Assembly: GCF_019091085.1 (NCBI RefSeq)
Contig: NZ_JAGXJY010000029.1
Location: forward strand, 1 to 54,676
Length of the DNA: 54,676 nucleotides
Reading direction: 5' to 3'
Origin: Mesorhizobium sp. GbtcB19
GTDB taxonomy: Bacteria; Pseudomonadota; Alphaproteobacteria; Rhizobiales; Rhizobiaceae
Shown: positions 16,496-24,086 of the stretch, piece by piece
How positions within the stretch are numbered: the stretch's first letter is position 1
How the letters are laid out: each line of letters starts with the position of its first letter
Notes under the pieces: generated by a model
The model's input: the letters and a program-made list of their open reading frames with translations, nothing else
Told to the model about the DNA's origin: nothing
Databases searched by the model: none
Translations under genes and position numbers: made by a program

Positions 16496-17401
16496 TCAGC
16501 GCTCCTTCACCTTGTTGAGGTACTTCACGTAGAGGTTGGTGATGGCCAGCACCATGATCAGCACGATGTAGGCCAGCGCGCAGGACTTGCCCGTGTCCCA
16601 CTGCTGGAACGCCTGTTTGTAGAGCCGGATCGCGATCAGTTCGGCGGTCGGCTGCGTCGTCATCGTGTAGGCGATGTCGAAGGTCTTGAAGGCTTCCATG
16701 GTGCGGAAGATCAGCGCGATCAGAAGGATGGGCGAGACCAGCGGCAAGGTGATGCGGGTGAAGGTGTACCACCATCCGGCGCGGTCGATCGCGGCGGCCT
16801 CGTAGAGATGCTGCGGCACCGCCGACAGGCCGGCGAGCGACAGCAGCATGACGAAGGGCGACCACATCCAGATATCGGTGATCGCGACCGCGTAGAGCGC
16901 GCTGTCGGGATTGGAGAGCCAGGCGAAGTCGCCAAGGCCGAAGACGTAGTTGATCGGGCCCCAGGACGGGCTGTAGAGCAGCTGCCAGAACAGGCCAACG
17001 ACCGCAGCCGACATCATCATCGGCAACAGCAGCAGCGTGGTGATCAGGCCCTTCATCGGAAAGCTGCGGTTGAGCAGCAGCGCAAGGCCGAAGCCGACGA
17101 TCATCTGCCCGGCCACCGAAACGATGACATATTTCGCCGTGATGACGAAGTTCGACCAGATGTGGTCGTCGCTGAGCAGCTCGCGATAATTCTGCAAGCC
17201 GACGAACTGCCATGGCTCGCTGCGGTTCGCGGCGAAGTTCGTGAAGGAATAGCCGAGCGAATAGATCAGCGGAAAGATGTTGAAGACGATCAGGAAAACC
17301 AGCGTCGGGATGATGAACAGGTTGCGGATGGTCAGATCCGACCAGCCGCGCGCGGCGGCCCTTGAGGCCGGATCAAGATGGGTGAGGGCTACCGAAGCCA
17401 A
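16496..17401 (-). CDS. Carbohydrate ABC importer permease (MalF/UgpA type), 301 aa
   Basis: Partner inner-membrane subunit. It has about six helices with the EAA loop YEAAAIDRAGWWYTFTRITLP. The start is a TTG at 17401 (MASVALTHLD) with GGGAGA six bases upstream. It is separated from the binding-protein gene by 66 bases that hold a strong stem-loop (17423-17455), a layout that usually allows the binding protein to be made in excess over the membrane parts. Confidence 0.92.
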   Translation of the reverse strand: MASVALTHLDPASRAAARGWSDLTIRNLFIIPTLVFLIVFNIFPLIYSLGYSFTNFAANRSEPWQFVGLQNYRELLSDDHIWSNFVITAKYVIVSVAGQMIVGFGLALLLNRSFPMKGLITTLLLLPMMMSAAVVGLFWQLLYSPSWGPINYVFGLGDFAWLSNPDSALYAVAITDIWMWSPFVMLLSLAGLSAVPQHLYEAAAIDRAGWWYTFTRITLPLVSPILLIALIFRTMEAFKTFDIAYTMTTQPTAELIAIRLYKQAFQQWDTGKSCALAYIVLIMVLAITNLYVKYLNKVKER

Positions 17402-17422
17402 CGAATGTCTCCCTGAAAACAG

Positions 17423-17455
17423 GAATGCCGGAGGGGAAACCCTCCTCCGGCATTC
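17423..17455 (-). terminator. Intercistronic stem-loop between binding protein and permease
   Basis: On the leftward transcript, GAATGCCG pairs with CGGCATTC, enclosing GAGGG-GAAA-CCCTC (17431-17444), a tetraloop hairpin, with a small CTC bulge. Stem-loops at this point of binding-protein ABC operons commonly attenuate readthrough or protect the upstream mRNA, giving more binding protein than permease. Confidence 0.7.
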
Positions 17456-17467
17456 TGACTGTGGTGC

Positions 17468-18784
17468 TTACTTGTAGCGGTTGTACTTGGTGAACGTCGC
17501 CTTCCAGTCGGCGGCGGTCTTGTCGAGCGCTTCCTGGGCTGTGCCCTTCCCGCCGACCACGAACGGATAGATGTTCTGGTTCAGCTGATCGAGCACTTCG
17601 GCGTATTCAGGCGTCGCCCAGAAGTCCTTGACCATGAACATCGTGTCGTAGAACGCCTTGTTGTAAGGCGTGGCCTTCTGAAAGGCTTCCGACTTCAGCA
17701 CGGCCTGGCTGCAGGTGTAGCCGCCGAGCTCGGCCCACTTCTTCTGGGTCTCGTCCTTGATGAACCATTCGAGGAACTTCATCGCCTCGTCCTTGTTCTT
17801 CGAATACGAGACGACCGAAACGCCCTGGCCGCCGAGAGCGGCGAAGCGCTTTCCGTCCGGGCCGGCCGGGTTGGCGAAGAAGCCCGTCACGTCGGCGTAT
17901 GGGTTGGTGGCCTTGTTCACCAGCGGCGGGAAGAAGGCGAAGAAGTTCATGCTCATCGCGGCGAGGCCGCCGGTGATCGCCTGGTTGTCCTCCACGAAGA
18001 AGGTCTTGCCCCAGCCGGGAGGCGTGAACTTGTAGAGCTCCTTGTACATGTCGAGGCCGGCGGCGGCCTCTTTCGAATTGGTGATGCCGTCGACCTTGTA
18101 ACTTGCATAGTCGCCGAGATCGCCGCCGTAGCTGAAGATGGCGCTTTCGACGCCCATCGCCATCGCGTCATAGGAATTGTCGGTGTAGATGGCGACGCCG
18201 TAGCGCTTCTGGTCCGGACGGTGGAAGAACTCGGCGATGTCGCGCAGCTGCGCGTAGGTCGTCGGCACGGCGAGGTCGTACTTGTATTTCGCCTTGAAGG
18301 CTTCCTTCTCCTTCGGGTCCTCGAACCAGTCCTTGCGGTAGGACCAGCCGATCGCATCGCCTTCCAGCGGGATCGCCCAGTATTTGCCGGAACCGCCGGG
18401 ATATTCGGCGTAATATTTGATGGTCGCGGGCGCCATCACGTCGGTGAGCTTGTGCTGGTTGAAGAAGTCGGTCAGGTCGACATAGTGGCCCTGCGTCGAA
18501 CCGGCGCCCAGCCATTGCGAGTCGCCGACGACCAGATCGTAGGCGTCGCCATGAGCGTTGAACTCGGTGAAGGCCTTGGTCTGGAAATCAGGCCATGGCG
18601 TCGTCTGAACCGTGACCTTCACGCCGGTCTCGGCCGTGTAATCATTGACGAGTTCCTGCAGATAGTTCGCCGGATCCCATTCCGCCCAGAAGATGGTGAG
18701 TTCCTTGTCCTGCGCGCGGACGGATGTCCCGCAGGCAAGCGCCAGCCCGATACCAGCAATCACGCTGGTCACTATCTTGCGCAT
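17468..18784 (-). CDS. Carbohydrate ABC importer substrate-binding protein (family 1), 438 aa
   Basis: Periplasmic solute receptor, first gene of the operon. The Sec signal peptide spans residues 1 to about 24 (MRKIVTSVIAGIGLALACG, cleavage near VRA-QDK). The mature protein has the typical ELTIFWAEWDPANYLQ opening, an Asp/Trp-rich pocket (VGDSQWLGAGSTQG, PLEGDAIGWSYRKDW) and the late GGQGVSVVSYSKNKDEAMKFLEWF segment of extracellular-binding family 1. GGAGG precedes the ATG. Two FadR-type operators lie upstream, at 18946-18962 and 19121-19139, in the 354-bp gap before the TetR gene. A sugar or polyol ligand is likely; identity unknown. Confidence 0.92.
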   Translation of the reverse strand: MRKIVTSVIAGIGLALACGTSVRAQDKELTIFWAEWDPANYLQELVNDYTAETGVKVTVQTTPWPDFQTKAFTEFNAHGDAYDLVVGDSQWLGAGSTQGHYVDLTDFFNQHKLTDVMAPATIKYYAEYPGGSGKYWAIPLEGDAIGWSYRKDWFEDPKEKEAFKAKYKYDLAVPTTYAQLRDIAEFFHRPDQKRYGVAIYTDNSYDAMAMGVESAIFSYGGDLGDYASYKVDGITNSKEAAAGLDMYKELYKFTPPGWGKTFFVEDNQAITGGLAAMSMNFFAFFPPLVNKATNPYADVTGFFANPAGPDGKRFAALGGQGVSVVSYSKNKDEAMKFLEWFIKDETQKKWAELGGYTCSQAVLKSEAFQKATPYNKAFYDTMFMVKDFWATPEYAEVLDQLNQNIYPFVVGGKGTAQEALDKTAADWKATFTKYNRYK

Positions 18785-18945
18785 AGTTTTCCTCCCTTGT
18801 GCGCATTCTACCGCGTCATGCGAGCCGGCAGCGAAACCGGCCCTGGTAGTTCCTCCTGTGATGGCACCTCTCCGGTTCCAGGCCTCCTCGCCCCTGCCGG
18901 AAATGGATCGCAGCCCTTCACTTTTGATCCGCTTTATCCGTCTTG

Positions 18946-18962
18946 ATCTGGTATTACCAATT
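18946..18962. promoter_or_regulatory. FadR-type GntR operator candidate (site 3)
   Basis: ATCTGGT-ATT-ACCAATT, 162 bases upstream of the sugar-binding-protein start and with the same core and spacer (TGGTATTACCA) as the site at 3652-3662, about 15 kb away. It lies in the leader or promoter region of the carbohydrate importer operon. Confidence 0.6.
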
Positions 18963-19120
18963 CCGGCTTGGCGTCAAGCGCTTTCTTGAGGCGACGGAAC
19001 CAGCCACACAAGCCAAACATCGCGATATCTGTCTGTTTTGCCTTGTTTTTCCTACTATTTGATATGTGTGACCCTTGTCACGGGCGGCTCATCGCAACTA
19101 ACATTCAAAACTGCTCACGC

Positions 19121-19139
19121 AATCTGGTCGAACCAGATT
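19121..19139. promoter_or_regulatory. FadR-type GntR operator, perfect 19-bp dyad (site 4)
   Basis: AATCTGGT-CGA-ACCAGATT, eight-base perfect arms around a three-base spacer. It directly abuts the stop codon of the TetR gene and is upstream of the leftward importer operon. It shares TGGTCGAACCA with the site at 3832-3842. With site 3 it brackets the 354-bp gap 18785-19138, in which I see no gene. Confidence 0.68.
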
Positions 19140-19834
19140 TAAGCGATTGCAGTCTTCGAGGCCGCCGGGATTCCTGCCGATCCAACCCCTGATTCCGCCA
19201 TCGCGGCGCGAACCAGCGCGCCAGCCGCCCATTGCGCCACCGACATCATCTCGGTGCTGTCCAGCCCCCAGATATCCTTCAGCACCGTCACCACCTCGAC
19301 GCCGAACATCAGCGACAGCGCCTGGGCAAGGCGCCTCAGCTGGCGCGGCTTCAGGCGGCCCTTGAGCGGCGCGATCGCATCTTTCAGCAGGTCGACGCGA
19401 TGGCCGCGCGTGAAGGCAGGCTCCGATCCGAGCGTGCCGGCCTGACGCCGCGCCCATTGGTCGAGGGACAGCTTCAATGCCGCCTTGAAGGTCGCCTCGA
19501 AGGCCTCGATGCGCGGCATCGCGGTGGCAAACAGATCCGCCACGCGCCGCTCGGCATCGTTCGACGCGGATTTCCAGGTCAGGATAGGGCCGAGCCCCTC
19601 ATCGACCACAGCCTGCACCAGCGCTGCCTGGCTTGGGAAATACCGGTAGGCGGTCGCGCGCGACACCGCCGCTGCCTCCGCGACCTCGCTGACCGAAGGC
19701 GTCATGCCGGACTGCATCAGCCTTGTCGCCGTTTCCAGCATCAGCCGCCTGGTGCGGGCGCGCGCCCCCCTCTCGACGGCCGGCACCGGGGCGGCCTCGT
19801 CATTGGCGGCGGCTTGTTGACGTGAGACATCCAT
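19139..19834 (-). CDS. TetR/AcrR-family transcriptional regulator, 231 aa
   Basis: One-component repressor. The N-terminal TetR HTH reads SVSEVAEAAAVSRATAYRYFPSQAALV (about residues 46-72), preceded by RTRRLMLETATRLM. The C-terminal ligand domain is helical (FKAALKLSLDQWARR, SLMFGVEVVTVLKD). I start at MDVSRQQA (19834) and reject a longer in-frame start. It is divergent from the Tm-1-like operon at 19990-22485, which is its likely target, and lies upstream of the sugar ABC operon on the same strand. The ligand is unknown. Confidence 0.88.
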   Translation of the reverse strand: MDVSRQQAAANDEAAPVPAVERGARARTRRLMLETATRLMQSGMTPSVSEVAEAAAVSRATAYRYFPSQAALVQAVVDEGLGPILTWKSASNDAERRVADLFATAMPRIEAFEATFKAALKLSLDQWARRQAGTLGSEPAFTRGHRVDLLKDAIAPLKGRLKPRQLRRLAQALSLMFGVEVVTVLKDIWGLDSTEMMSVAQWAAGALVRAAMAESGVGSAGIPAASKTAIA

Positions 19835-19842
19835 ATCAATAC

Positions 19843-19856
19843 GATACGCGCGTCTC
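19843..19856. promoter_or_regulatory. Candidate TetR operator
   Basis: GATACGCGCGTCTC, an imperfect dyad centred on ACGCGCGT (19846-19853), just upstream of the TetR start and in the divergent gap before the Tm-1-like gene. Autoregulation by short GC dyads at this position is common for TetR proteins. The support is positional only. Confidence 0.35.
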
Positions 19857-19989
19857 AAAAATTTGCAATGGCGCAATGCCGGGCAATGACGGGGTCCCCA
19901 CCAGCGACGAGGCTTTTGCCGAGGAGCTTAAGGGTGGGCGAAAAGGCAGGCGGCGATGCCGAACATGCCGGATGACGGGGAGCCACGGG

Positions 19990-21186
19990 ATGAGGCACAT
20001 CTATGTGGTCGGCACCGCCGACACCAAAGGTGAGGAACTCGCCTTCCTGGCCGATGTAATCGCCAACGCCGGTGGCGCGGTCGTTCGTGTCGATATCGGC
20101 ACGCGCAGCGCGGCCGTCCCGGTCGATATTCCCGCCAGCGAGGTTGCCGCGCATCATCCCCGGGGAGCCGGCGCGGTTCTCGGCATCGACGACCGCGGCG
20201 CGGCGGTTGCCGGCATGGGCGCCGCCTTCGCCAATTTCATCCGGTCGCGCGACGACGTCGCCGGCGTGATCGGTATCGGCGGCGGTGGCGGCACCTCGAT
20301 CATCACCGCCGGCATGCGCGCGCTGCCGCTCGGCCTGCCTAAAATCATGGTCTCGACGCTGGCCTCCGGCGACACCGCGCCTTACGTCGACGTCTCCGAC
20401 ATCATCATGATGCCGTCGGTCACCGATATGGCGGGACTGAACAGGCTCTCGCGTGTCGTGCTGCACAACGCCGCCCAGGCGATCGCCGGCATGGCGGCAA
20501 AGCCGGCCCCGGCCGCTGCAGGCAAACCGGCGCTCGGGCTCACCATGTTCGGCGTCACCACCCCTTGCGTGACCGCAATCGTCGACCGCTTGCGCGCCGA
20601 CTATGACTGCATGGTCTTCCACGCCACCGGCACCGGCGGCCGCTCGATGGAGAAGCTGGCCGATTCCGGCTTGCTTGCCGGCGTCCTCGACATCACCACC
20701 ACCGAAGTCTGCGATTTGCTGTTCGGCGGCGTGCTGCCGGCGACGGAAGATCGCTTCGGCGCCATCGCACGTACAAAGCTGCCTTACGTAGGCTCGGTCG
20801 GCGCGCTCGACATGGTGAACTTCTGGGCGCCGCCGACTATCCCGGAAAAATATCGCGGGCGGTTGTTCTACGAGCACAATCCCAACGTCACGCTGATGCG
20901 CACCACGGCCGACGAATGCCGCAAGATCGGCGAATGGATCGGCGGCCGCCTCGCGCGCTGCGATGGCCCGGTCCGCTTTCTCATTCCGGAAAAAGGCGTC
21001 TCGGCGCTCGACATCGAAGGCGGCGCCTTCTTCGACCCGGAAGCCGACACCGCGCTGTTCGAAGCGATCGAACGCACGATCAAACCGAATAGGAACCGCA
21101 CGGTGACGCGGCTGCCGCTGCACATCAACGAACCCGCATTCGCCACGGCCGCCGCCGAGGCTTTCCTCGACATCGCCAACAAGTGA
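19990..21186 (+). CDS. Tm-1-like ATP-binding domain protein (UPF0261), 398 aa
   Basis: Member of the UPF0261 family, related to the N-terminal domain of the tomato Tm-1 virus-resistance protein. The start MRHIYVVGTADTKGEEL matches the family opening, and the Gly-rich GVIGIGGGGGTSIITAGMRALPLG is the likely nucleotide loop. Other conserved blocks are KIMVSTLASGDTAPYV, VFHATGTGGRSMEKL and GSVGALDMVNFWAP. GGGGAG precedes the ATG at 19990. The next gene, 11 bases on, encodes the TIM-barrel half that is fused to this domain in some eukaryotic proteins, so the two probably work as one enzyme. The reaction is not established. Confidence 0.9.
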   Translation: MRHIYVVGTADTKGEELAFLADVIANAGGAVVRVDIGTRSAAVPVDIPASEVAAHHPRGAGAVLGIDDRGAAVAGMGAAFANFIRSRDDVAGVIGIGGGGGTSIITAGMRALPLGLPKIMVSTLASGDTAPYVDVSDIIMMPSVTDMAGLNRLSRVVLHNAAQAIAGMAAKPAPAAAGKPALGLTMFGVTTPCVTAIVDRLRADYDCMVFHATGTGGRSMEKLADSGLLAGVLDITTTEVCDLLFGGVLPATEDRFGAIARTKLPYVGSVGALDMVNFWAPPTIPEKYRGRLFYEHNPNVTLMRTTADECRKIGEWIGGRLARCDGPVRFLIPEKGVSALDIEGGAFFDPEADTALFEAIERTIKPNRNRTVTRLPLHINEPAFATAAAEAFLDIANK

Positions 21187-21197
21187 GACCGATAAGC

Positions 21198-22064
21198 ATG
21201 GCCGCCATTCCGCGCAAAAAGATCCTGGAAAAATTCCGCAAGATGATCGCCGACGGCGTGCCGATCGTCGGCGGCGGCGCCGGCACCGGTCTGTCGGCCA
21301 AGGCCGAGGAAGCCGGCGGCATCGACCTGATCATCATCTACAATTCCGGCCGCTACCGCATGGCCGGACGCGGCTCGGCCGCCGGCCTGCTCGCCTATGG
21401 CAACGCCAACGAGATCGTGAAGGAGATGGCCTATGAGGTGCTGCCGGTGGTGAAAAAGACGCCGGTGCTGGCCGGCGTCAACGGCACCGATCCTTTCGTC
21501 ATCATGCCGCTGCTTCTCGCCGAGCTGAAGACGATGGGCTTTTCCGGCGTACAGAATTTTCCGACCGTCGGCCTGTTCGACGGCACCATGCGCCAGAGCT
21601 TCGAGGAGACCGGCATGGGTTTTGGACTCGAGGTCGACATGATCGCCGAGGCGCACAAGCTCGACCTTCTTACCACGCCCTATGTCTTCAACCCGGAGGA
21701 AGCCCGCGCCATGACCAAGGCCGGCGCCGACATTGTCGTCGCCCATATGGGTGTGACGACCGGCGGCTCGATCGGCGCCACTTCGGCGAAAACGCTCGAC
21801 GCCTGCGTCAAGGAGATCGACGCCATTGCCGATGCCGCGCGTTCGGTGCGCAAGGATGTGATCCTGCTTTGCCATGGCGGGCCGATCTCGATGCCCGACG
21901 ATGCCCGTTACATCCTCGACCGCTGCAAGGGCCTGCACGGCTTTTACGGCGCAAGCTCGATGGAACGGCTGCCGGCGGAAGCCGCGATCGCCAGGCAGAC
22001 GGCGGATTTCAAGGCTGTGACACTGCACGACCTGAAAGCAACGCCAAAGAAAAAGAAGGGATGA
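21198..22064 (+). CDS. Phosphoenolpyruvate hydrolase-family TIM-barrel protein, 288 aa
   Basis: TIM-barrel protein of the group annotated as phosphoenolpyruvate hydrolase or Tm-1 C-terminal domain. Conserved segments are PIVGGGAGTGLSAKAEEAGGIDLIIIYNSGR, VLAGVNGTDPF, GFSGVQNFPTVGLFDG, GADIVVAHMGVTTGG, and HGGPISMPDDARYIL followed by GFYGASSMERLP. I use the ATG at 21198; an in-frame GTG overlaps the stop of the upstream gene. It is co-transcribed with the UPF0261 gene and a cupin. A lyase or hydrolase role on a small carboxylate is plausible, but the name rests on family convention rather than a known substrate. Confidence 0.88.
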   Translation: MAAIPRKKILEKFRKMIADGVPIVGGGAGTGLSAKAEEAGGIDLIIIYNSGRYRMAGRGSAAGLLAYGNANEIVKEMAYEVLPVVKKTPVLAGVNGTDPFVIMPLLLAELKTMGFSGVQNFPTVGLFDGTMRQSFEETGMGFGLEVDMIAEAHKLDLLTTPYVFNPEEARAMTKAGADIVVAHMGVTTGGSIGATSAKTLDACVKEIDAIADAARSVRKDVILLCHGGPISMPDDARYILDRCKGLHGFYGASSMERLPAEAAIARQTADFKAVTLHDLKATPKKKKG

Positions 22065-22068
22065 GAGA

Positions 22069-22485
22069 ATGGCCGACAGAAGCAAGGTTTTCGTCTACCC
22101 GAAGGATGTCAGCGCCTTTGGCTTCGACTGGGGAAAATTGTCGCTTACCGTCGCGCCCGAGGTGAACGGCGCCGAACGCTTTTCCGGCGGCGTCGTCGAC
22201 TTGCCGCCCGGCCAGGGTCACACCCGTCACAACCATCCGGGCGCCGAAGAGATCATCTTCGTCATCTCCGGCAGTGGCGAGCAGATGGTCGAGGACGAGA
22301 AGGGCAATCCGGTTGTGGCCAAAGTCGGTCCCGGCTGCACCATCTACGTGCCGGAAAGCCGCTTCCATTCGACGCTCAACACCGGCGACCAGCCGATGCA
22401 GCTCTTCGTCGTCTATTCGCCGGCCGGACCGGAACTGACGCTGCGCGATCTGCCGGACTTCAAGCTGCTGCCGGCGGGAAAATGA
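22069..22485 (+). CDS. Small cupin-domain protein, 138 aa
   Basis: Single-domain cupin, third gene of the Tm-1-like operon, four bases after the TIM-barrel gene. Motif 1 is GQGHTRHNHPGAEEIIFVISG, with two His and one Glu as metal ligands, and motif 2 is PGCTIYVPESRFHSTLNTG, with the fourth ligand His. The C-terminus ends in a short ELTLRDLPDFKLLP tail. It could be an isomerase, dioxygenase or metabolite-binding protein. Its tight linkage to the two unknown enzymes suggests a step in the same pathway. Confidence 0.83.
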   Translation: MADRSKVFVYPKDVSAFGFDWGKLSLTVAPEVNGAERFSGGVVDLPPGQGHTRHNHPGAEEIIFVISGSGEQMVEDEKGNPVVAKVGPGCTIYVPESRFHSTLNTGDQPMQLFVVYSPAGPELTLRDLPDFKLLPAGK

Positions 22486-22493
22486 TGAACTTC

Positions 22494-22532
22494 CCTTCTC
22501 CCCGTTCTACGGGGAGAAGGTGCCCGAAGGGC
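22494..22532. repeat. Tandem hairpin repeat, likely bidirectional terminator
   Basis: CCTTCTCCCCG-TTCTA-CGGGGAGAAGG (22494-22520), an 11-bp perfect stem, followed by GCCCGAAGGGC (22522-22532) and GGATGAGGGG. This is a second rhizobial intergenic palindrome family, lying between the convergent cupin and M24 peptidase genes, where it may end both transcripts. Confidence 0.75.
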
Positions 22533-22560
22533 GGATGAGGGGCAGCGCGGGCCTTCGGCT

Positions 22561-23751
22561 CTATGAAATCCCGCCTCTGTTCCAGCCGCGCCCGCGGTCG
22601 CCGAACATCACATAGCCGGCGTCGGTCACCGCGACCGTGTCCTCCAGCTTGATGAAGCCGCGTGTCGGGTGAAGCATGGTCGTCTCGACCGACAGCACCA
22701 TGTTCTTCTCCAGCGGCTTGGCCGCATAGGTGCCTTCATAGGCGACCGGATGGTTGGTCATCAGGAACGGCGCCTCATGCGTGATCAGCCCCATGCCGTG
22801 GGCGAAGAAATCCGTATAGGCCGCAACCTTGGAGGCCTTCAGAACGCTCTCCGCATGCGCGATCATGTCGCCGCCCAGCGTGCCGGCCTTGACCTTGGAG
22901 AAGGCCGCCTGCTGCACGGTTTCGACTTCGGCCAGAAGATCCTCCAGCTCGGCATCCGGCTCGCCAAGCACGCCCATGCGGCAGAGGTCGCCGATATAGC
23001 CGTGATAATTGCCGCCGGAATCGATCGACAGCACCTCGCCCTTCTTCCACGCCTGGCTTGAGGAAGCGCGGTTGTGGCTGGAGCCCAGCGTCAACAGGCA
23101 ATATTCGAAATGCGCGCCGCGATTGGTCTCCTCCCGCCTGAGGTGCTCGATGATATCGGCCTTGGTCGTCCCCTCGCGCGCCCAGCCGATCGTCGCCAGC
23201 ATCGAGTCGGTGATCAGTTCGGAGGCGATGCGCAGCTGTTCGAGCTCAGCCTCGGTCTTGATGGCGCGCATGCTCTCCAGCATGCCGGTCGCATCGATCA
23301 GCTTCGCGTCCGGCAGCGCCTTGCGGACCAGCGTGTAGGCATCCGACGGCAGGAAGCCCGGCTCGATGCCGATGCGCGCCGCGCTTTTGCCGATCTGCTT
23401 GAGATGCTCCACCGCAAGATTGGCGGCGTCGAGCGTGCCCCAGCAGGCGGCATGCAGGGTCGGCGTCCAGAACGGATGGTTCTGGTGCTCGCCGCCTTCC
23501 ATCTTGTTGCCGATATAGGCGGCATGCTCCGGCCCACCTTTCTCATAGAGCACGATCGGCAGATAACGGCTGTGACCGATCGCATCCATCGCGGCAAAGA
23601 AGATGAACTTGTAGCCGCCGAGCAGATATTGGGTGTTGTGCTTGGAGGTAGCGAAGAGCACGTCAATGCCGGCTTCCTCCATCAGCCGGTCCACCCGCGC
23701 CCGGTCGAACGGAATGCTGCTGACCTCGGTCTTGCCCGGAGCGATGTTCAT
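22561..23751 (-). CDS. M24-family metallopeptidase (Xaa-Pro dipeptidase/creatinase fold), 396 aa
   Basis: Cytoplasmic pita-bread hydrolase. All five dinuclear-metal ligands are present: Asp244 (SIDSGG), Asp255 (YIGDLC), His318 (FAHGMG), Glu356 (SVETTM) and Glu370 (KLEDTV). The N-terminal creatinase-like domain (FDRARVDRLMEEAGIDVLFA) is intact. Start 23751 follows GGGAGAGGC. It is divergent from a peptide-type ABC importer across a promoter that holds FadR-type dyads, so it likely hydrolyses an imported dipeptide or amidino/ectoine-like compound. The family also includes non-peptidase hydrolases, so the substrate remains open. Confidence 0.9.
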   Translation of the reverse strand: MNIAPGKTEVSSIPFDRARVDRLMEEAGIDVLFATSKHNTQYLLGGYKFIFFAAMDAIGHSRYLPIVLYEKGGPEHAAYIGNKMEGGEHQNHPFWTPTLHAACWGTLDAANLAVEHLKQIGKSAARIGIEPGFLPSDAYTLVRKALPDAKLIDATGMLESMRAIKTEAELEQLRIASELITDSMLATIGWAREGTTKADIIEHLRREETNRGAHFEYCLLTLGSSHNRASSSQAWKKGEVLSIDSGGNYHGYIGDLCRMGVLGEPDAELEDLLAEVETVQQAAFSKVKAGTLGGDMIAHAESVLKASKVAAYTDFFAHGMGLITHEAPFLMTNHPVAYEGTYAAKPLEKNMVLSVETTMLHPTRGFIKLEDTVAVTDAGYVMFGDRGRGWNRGGIS

Positions 23752-23838
23752 CTGCCTCTCCCTATTTTTTTCATCGGCCGCAGGAGCGCCGAACGTCACG
23801 ATTTATGGCTGTTGGCCAAATCTGCATCATCTTGGCCA

Positions 23839-23855
23839 CTCTGGTCCAGCCAGAG
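23839..23855. promoter_or_regulatory. FadR-type dyad, imperfect (site 5)
   Basis: CTCTGGT-CCA-GCCAGAG; one arm deviates from the ACCA core (GCCA). It lies 88 bases upstream of the M24 peptidase start and 232 bases before the binding-protein gene. It may be a weaker second operator beside site 6. Confidence 0.4.
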
Positions 23856-23912
23856 CTGATCACTTTCGCGCCAAAGGCGCTTCTTCGTCCCAATCTCGGT
23901 CCATCTTCGCCA

Positions 23913-23929
23913 ATCTGGTCTTACCAGAT
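23913..23929. promoter_or_regulatory. FadR-type GntR operator (site 6)
   Basis: ATCTGGT-CTT-ACCAGAT, seven-base perfect arms, in the middle of the 335-bp divergent gap 23752-24086 between the M24 peptidase and the peptide ABC importer. A third partial match, CTGGTCCAG, follows near 23957. The rest of the gap shows no gene. Confidence 0.66.
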
Positions 23930-24086
23930 AAGGACATAAGAGCTTCTTTCGGCTGGCTGGTCCAGCGGACGGAAATTTCAAAGCCAAGCCATGATGCGCC
24001 AAATCCGTCTCTGGCGAAACCTTTGCCAAGCGCCATAATCACGCGATTGCCGCGCCTGCCATGGCGCGAAGTGGGGAGTTTGAGCG

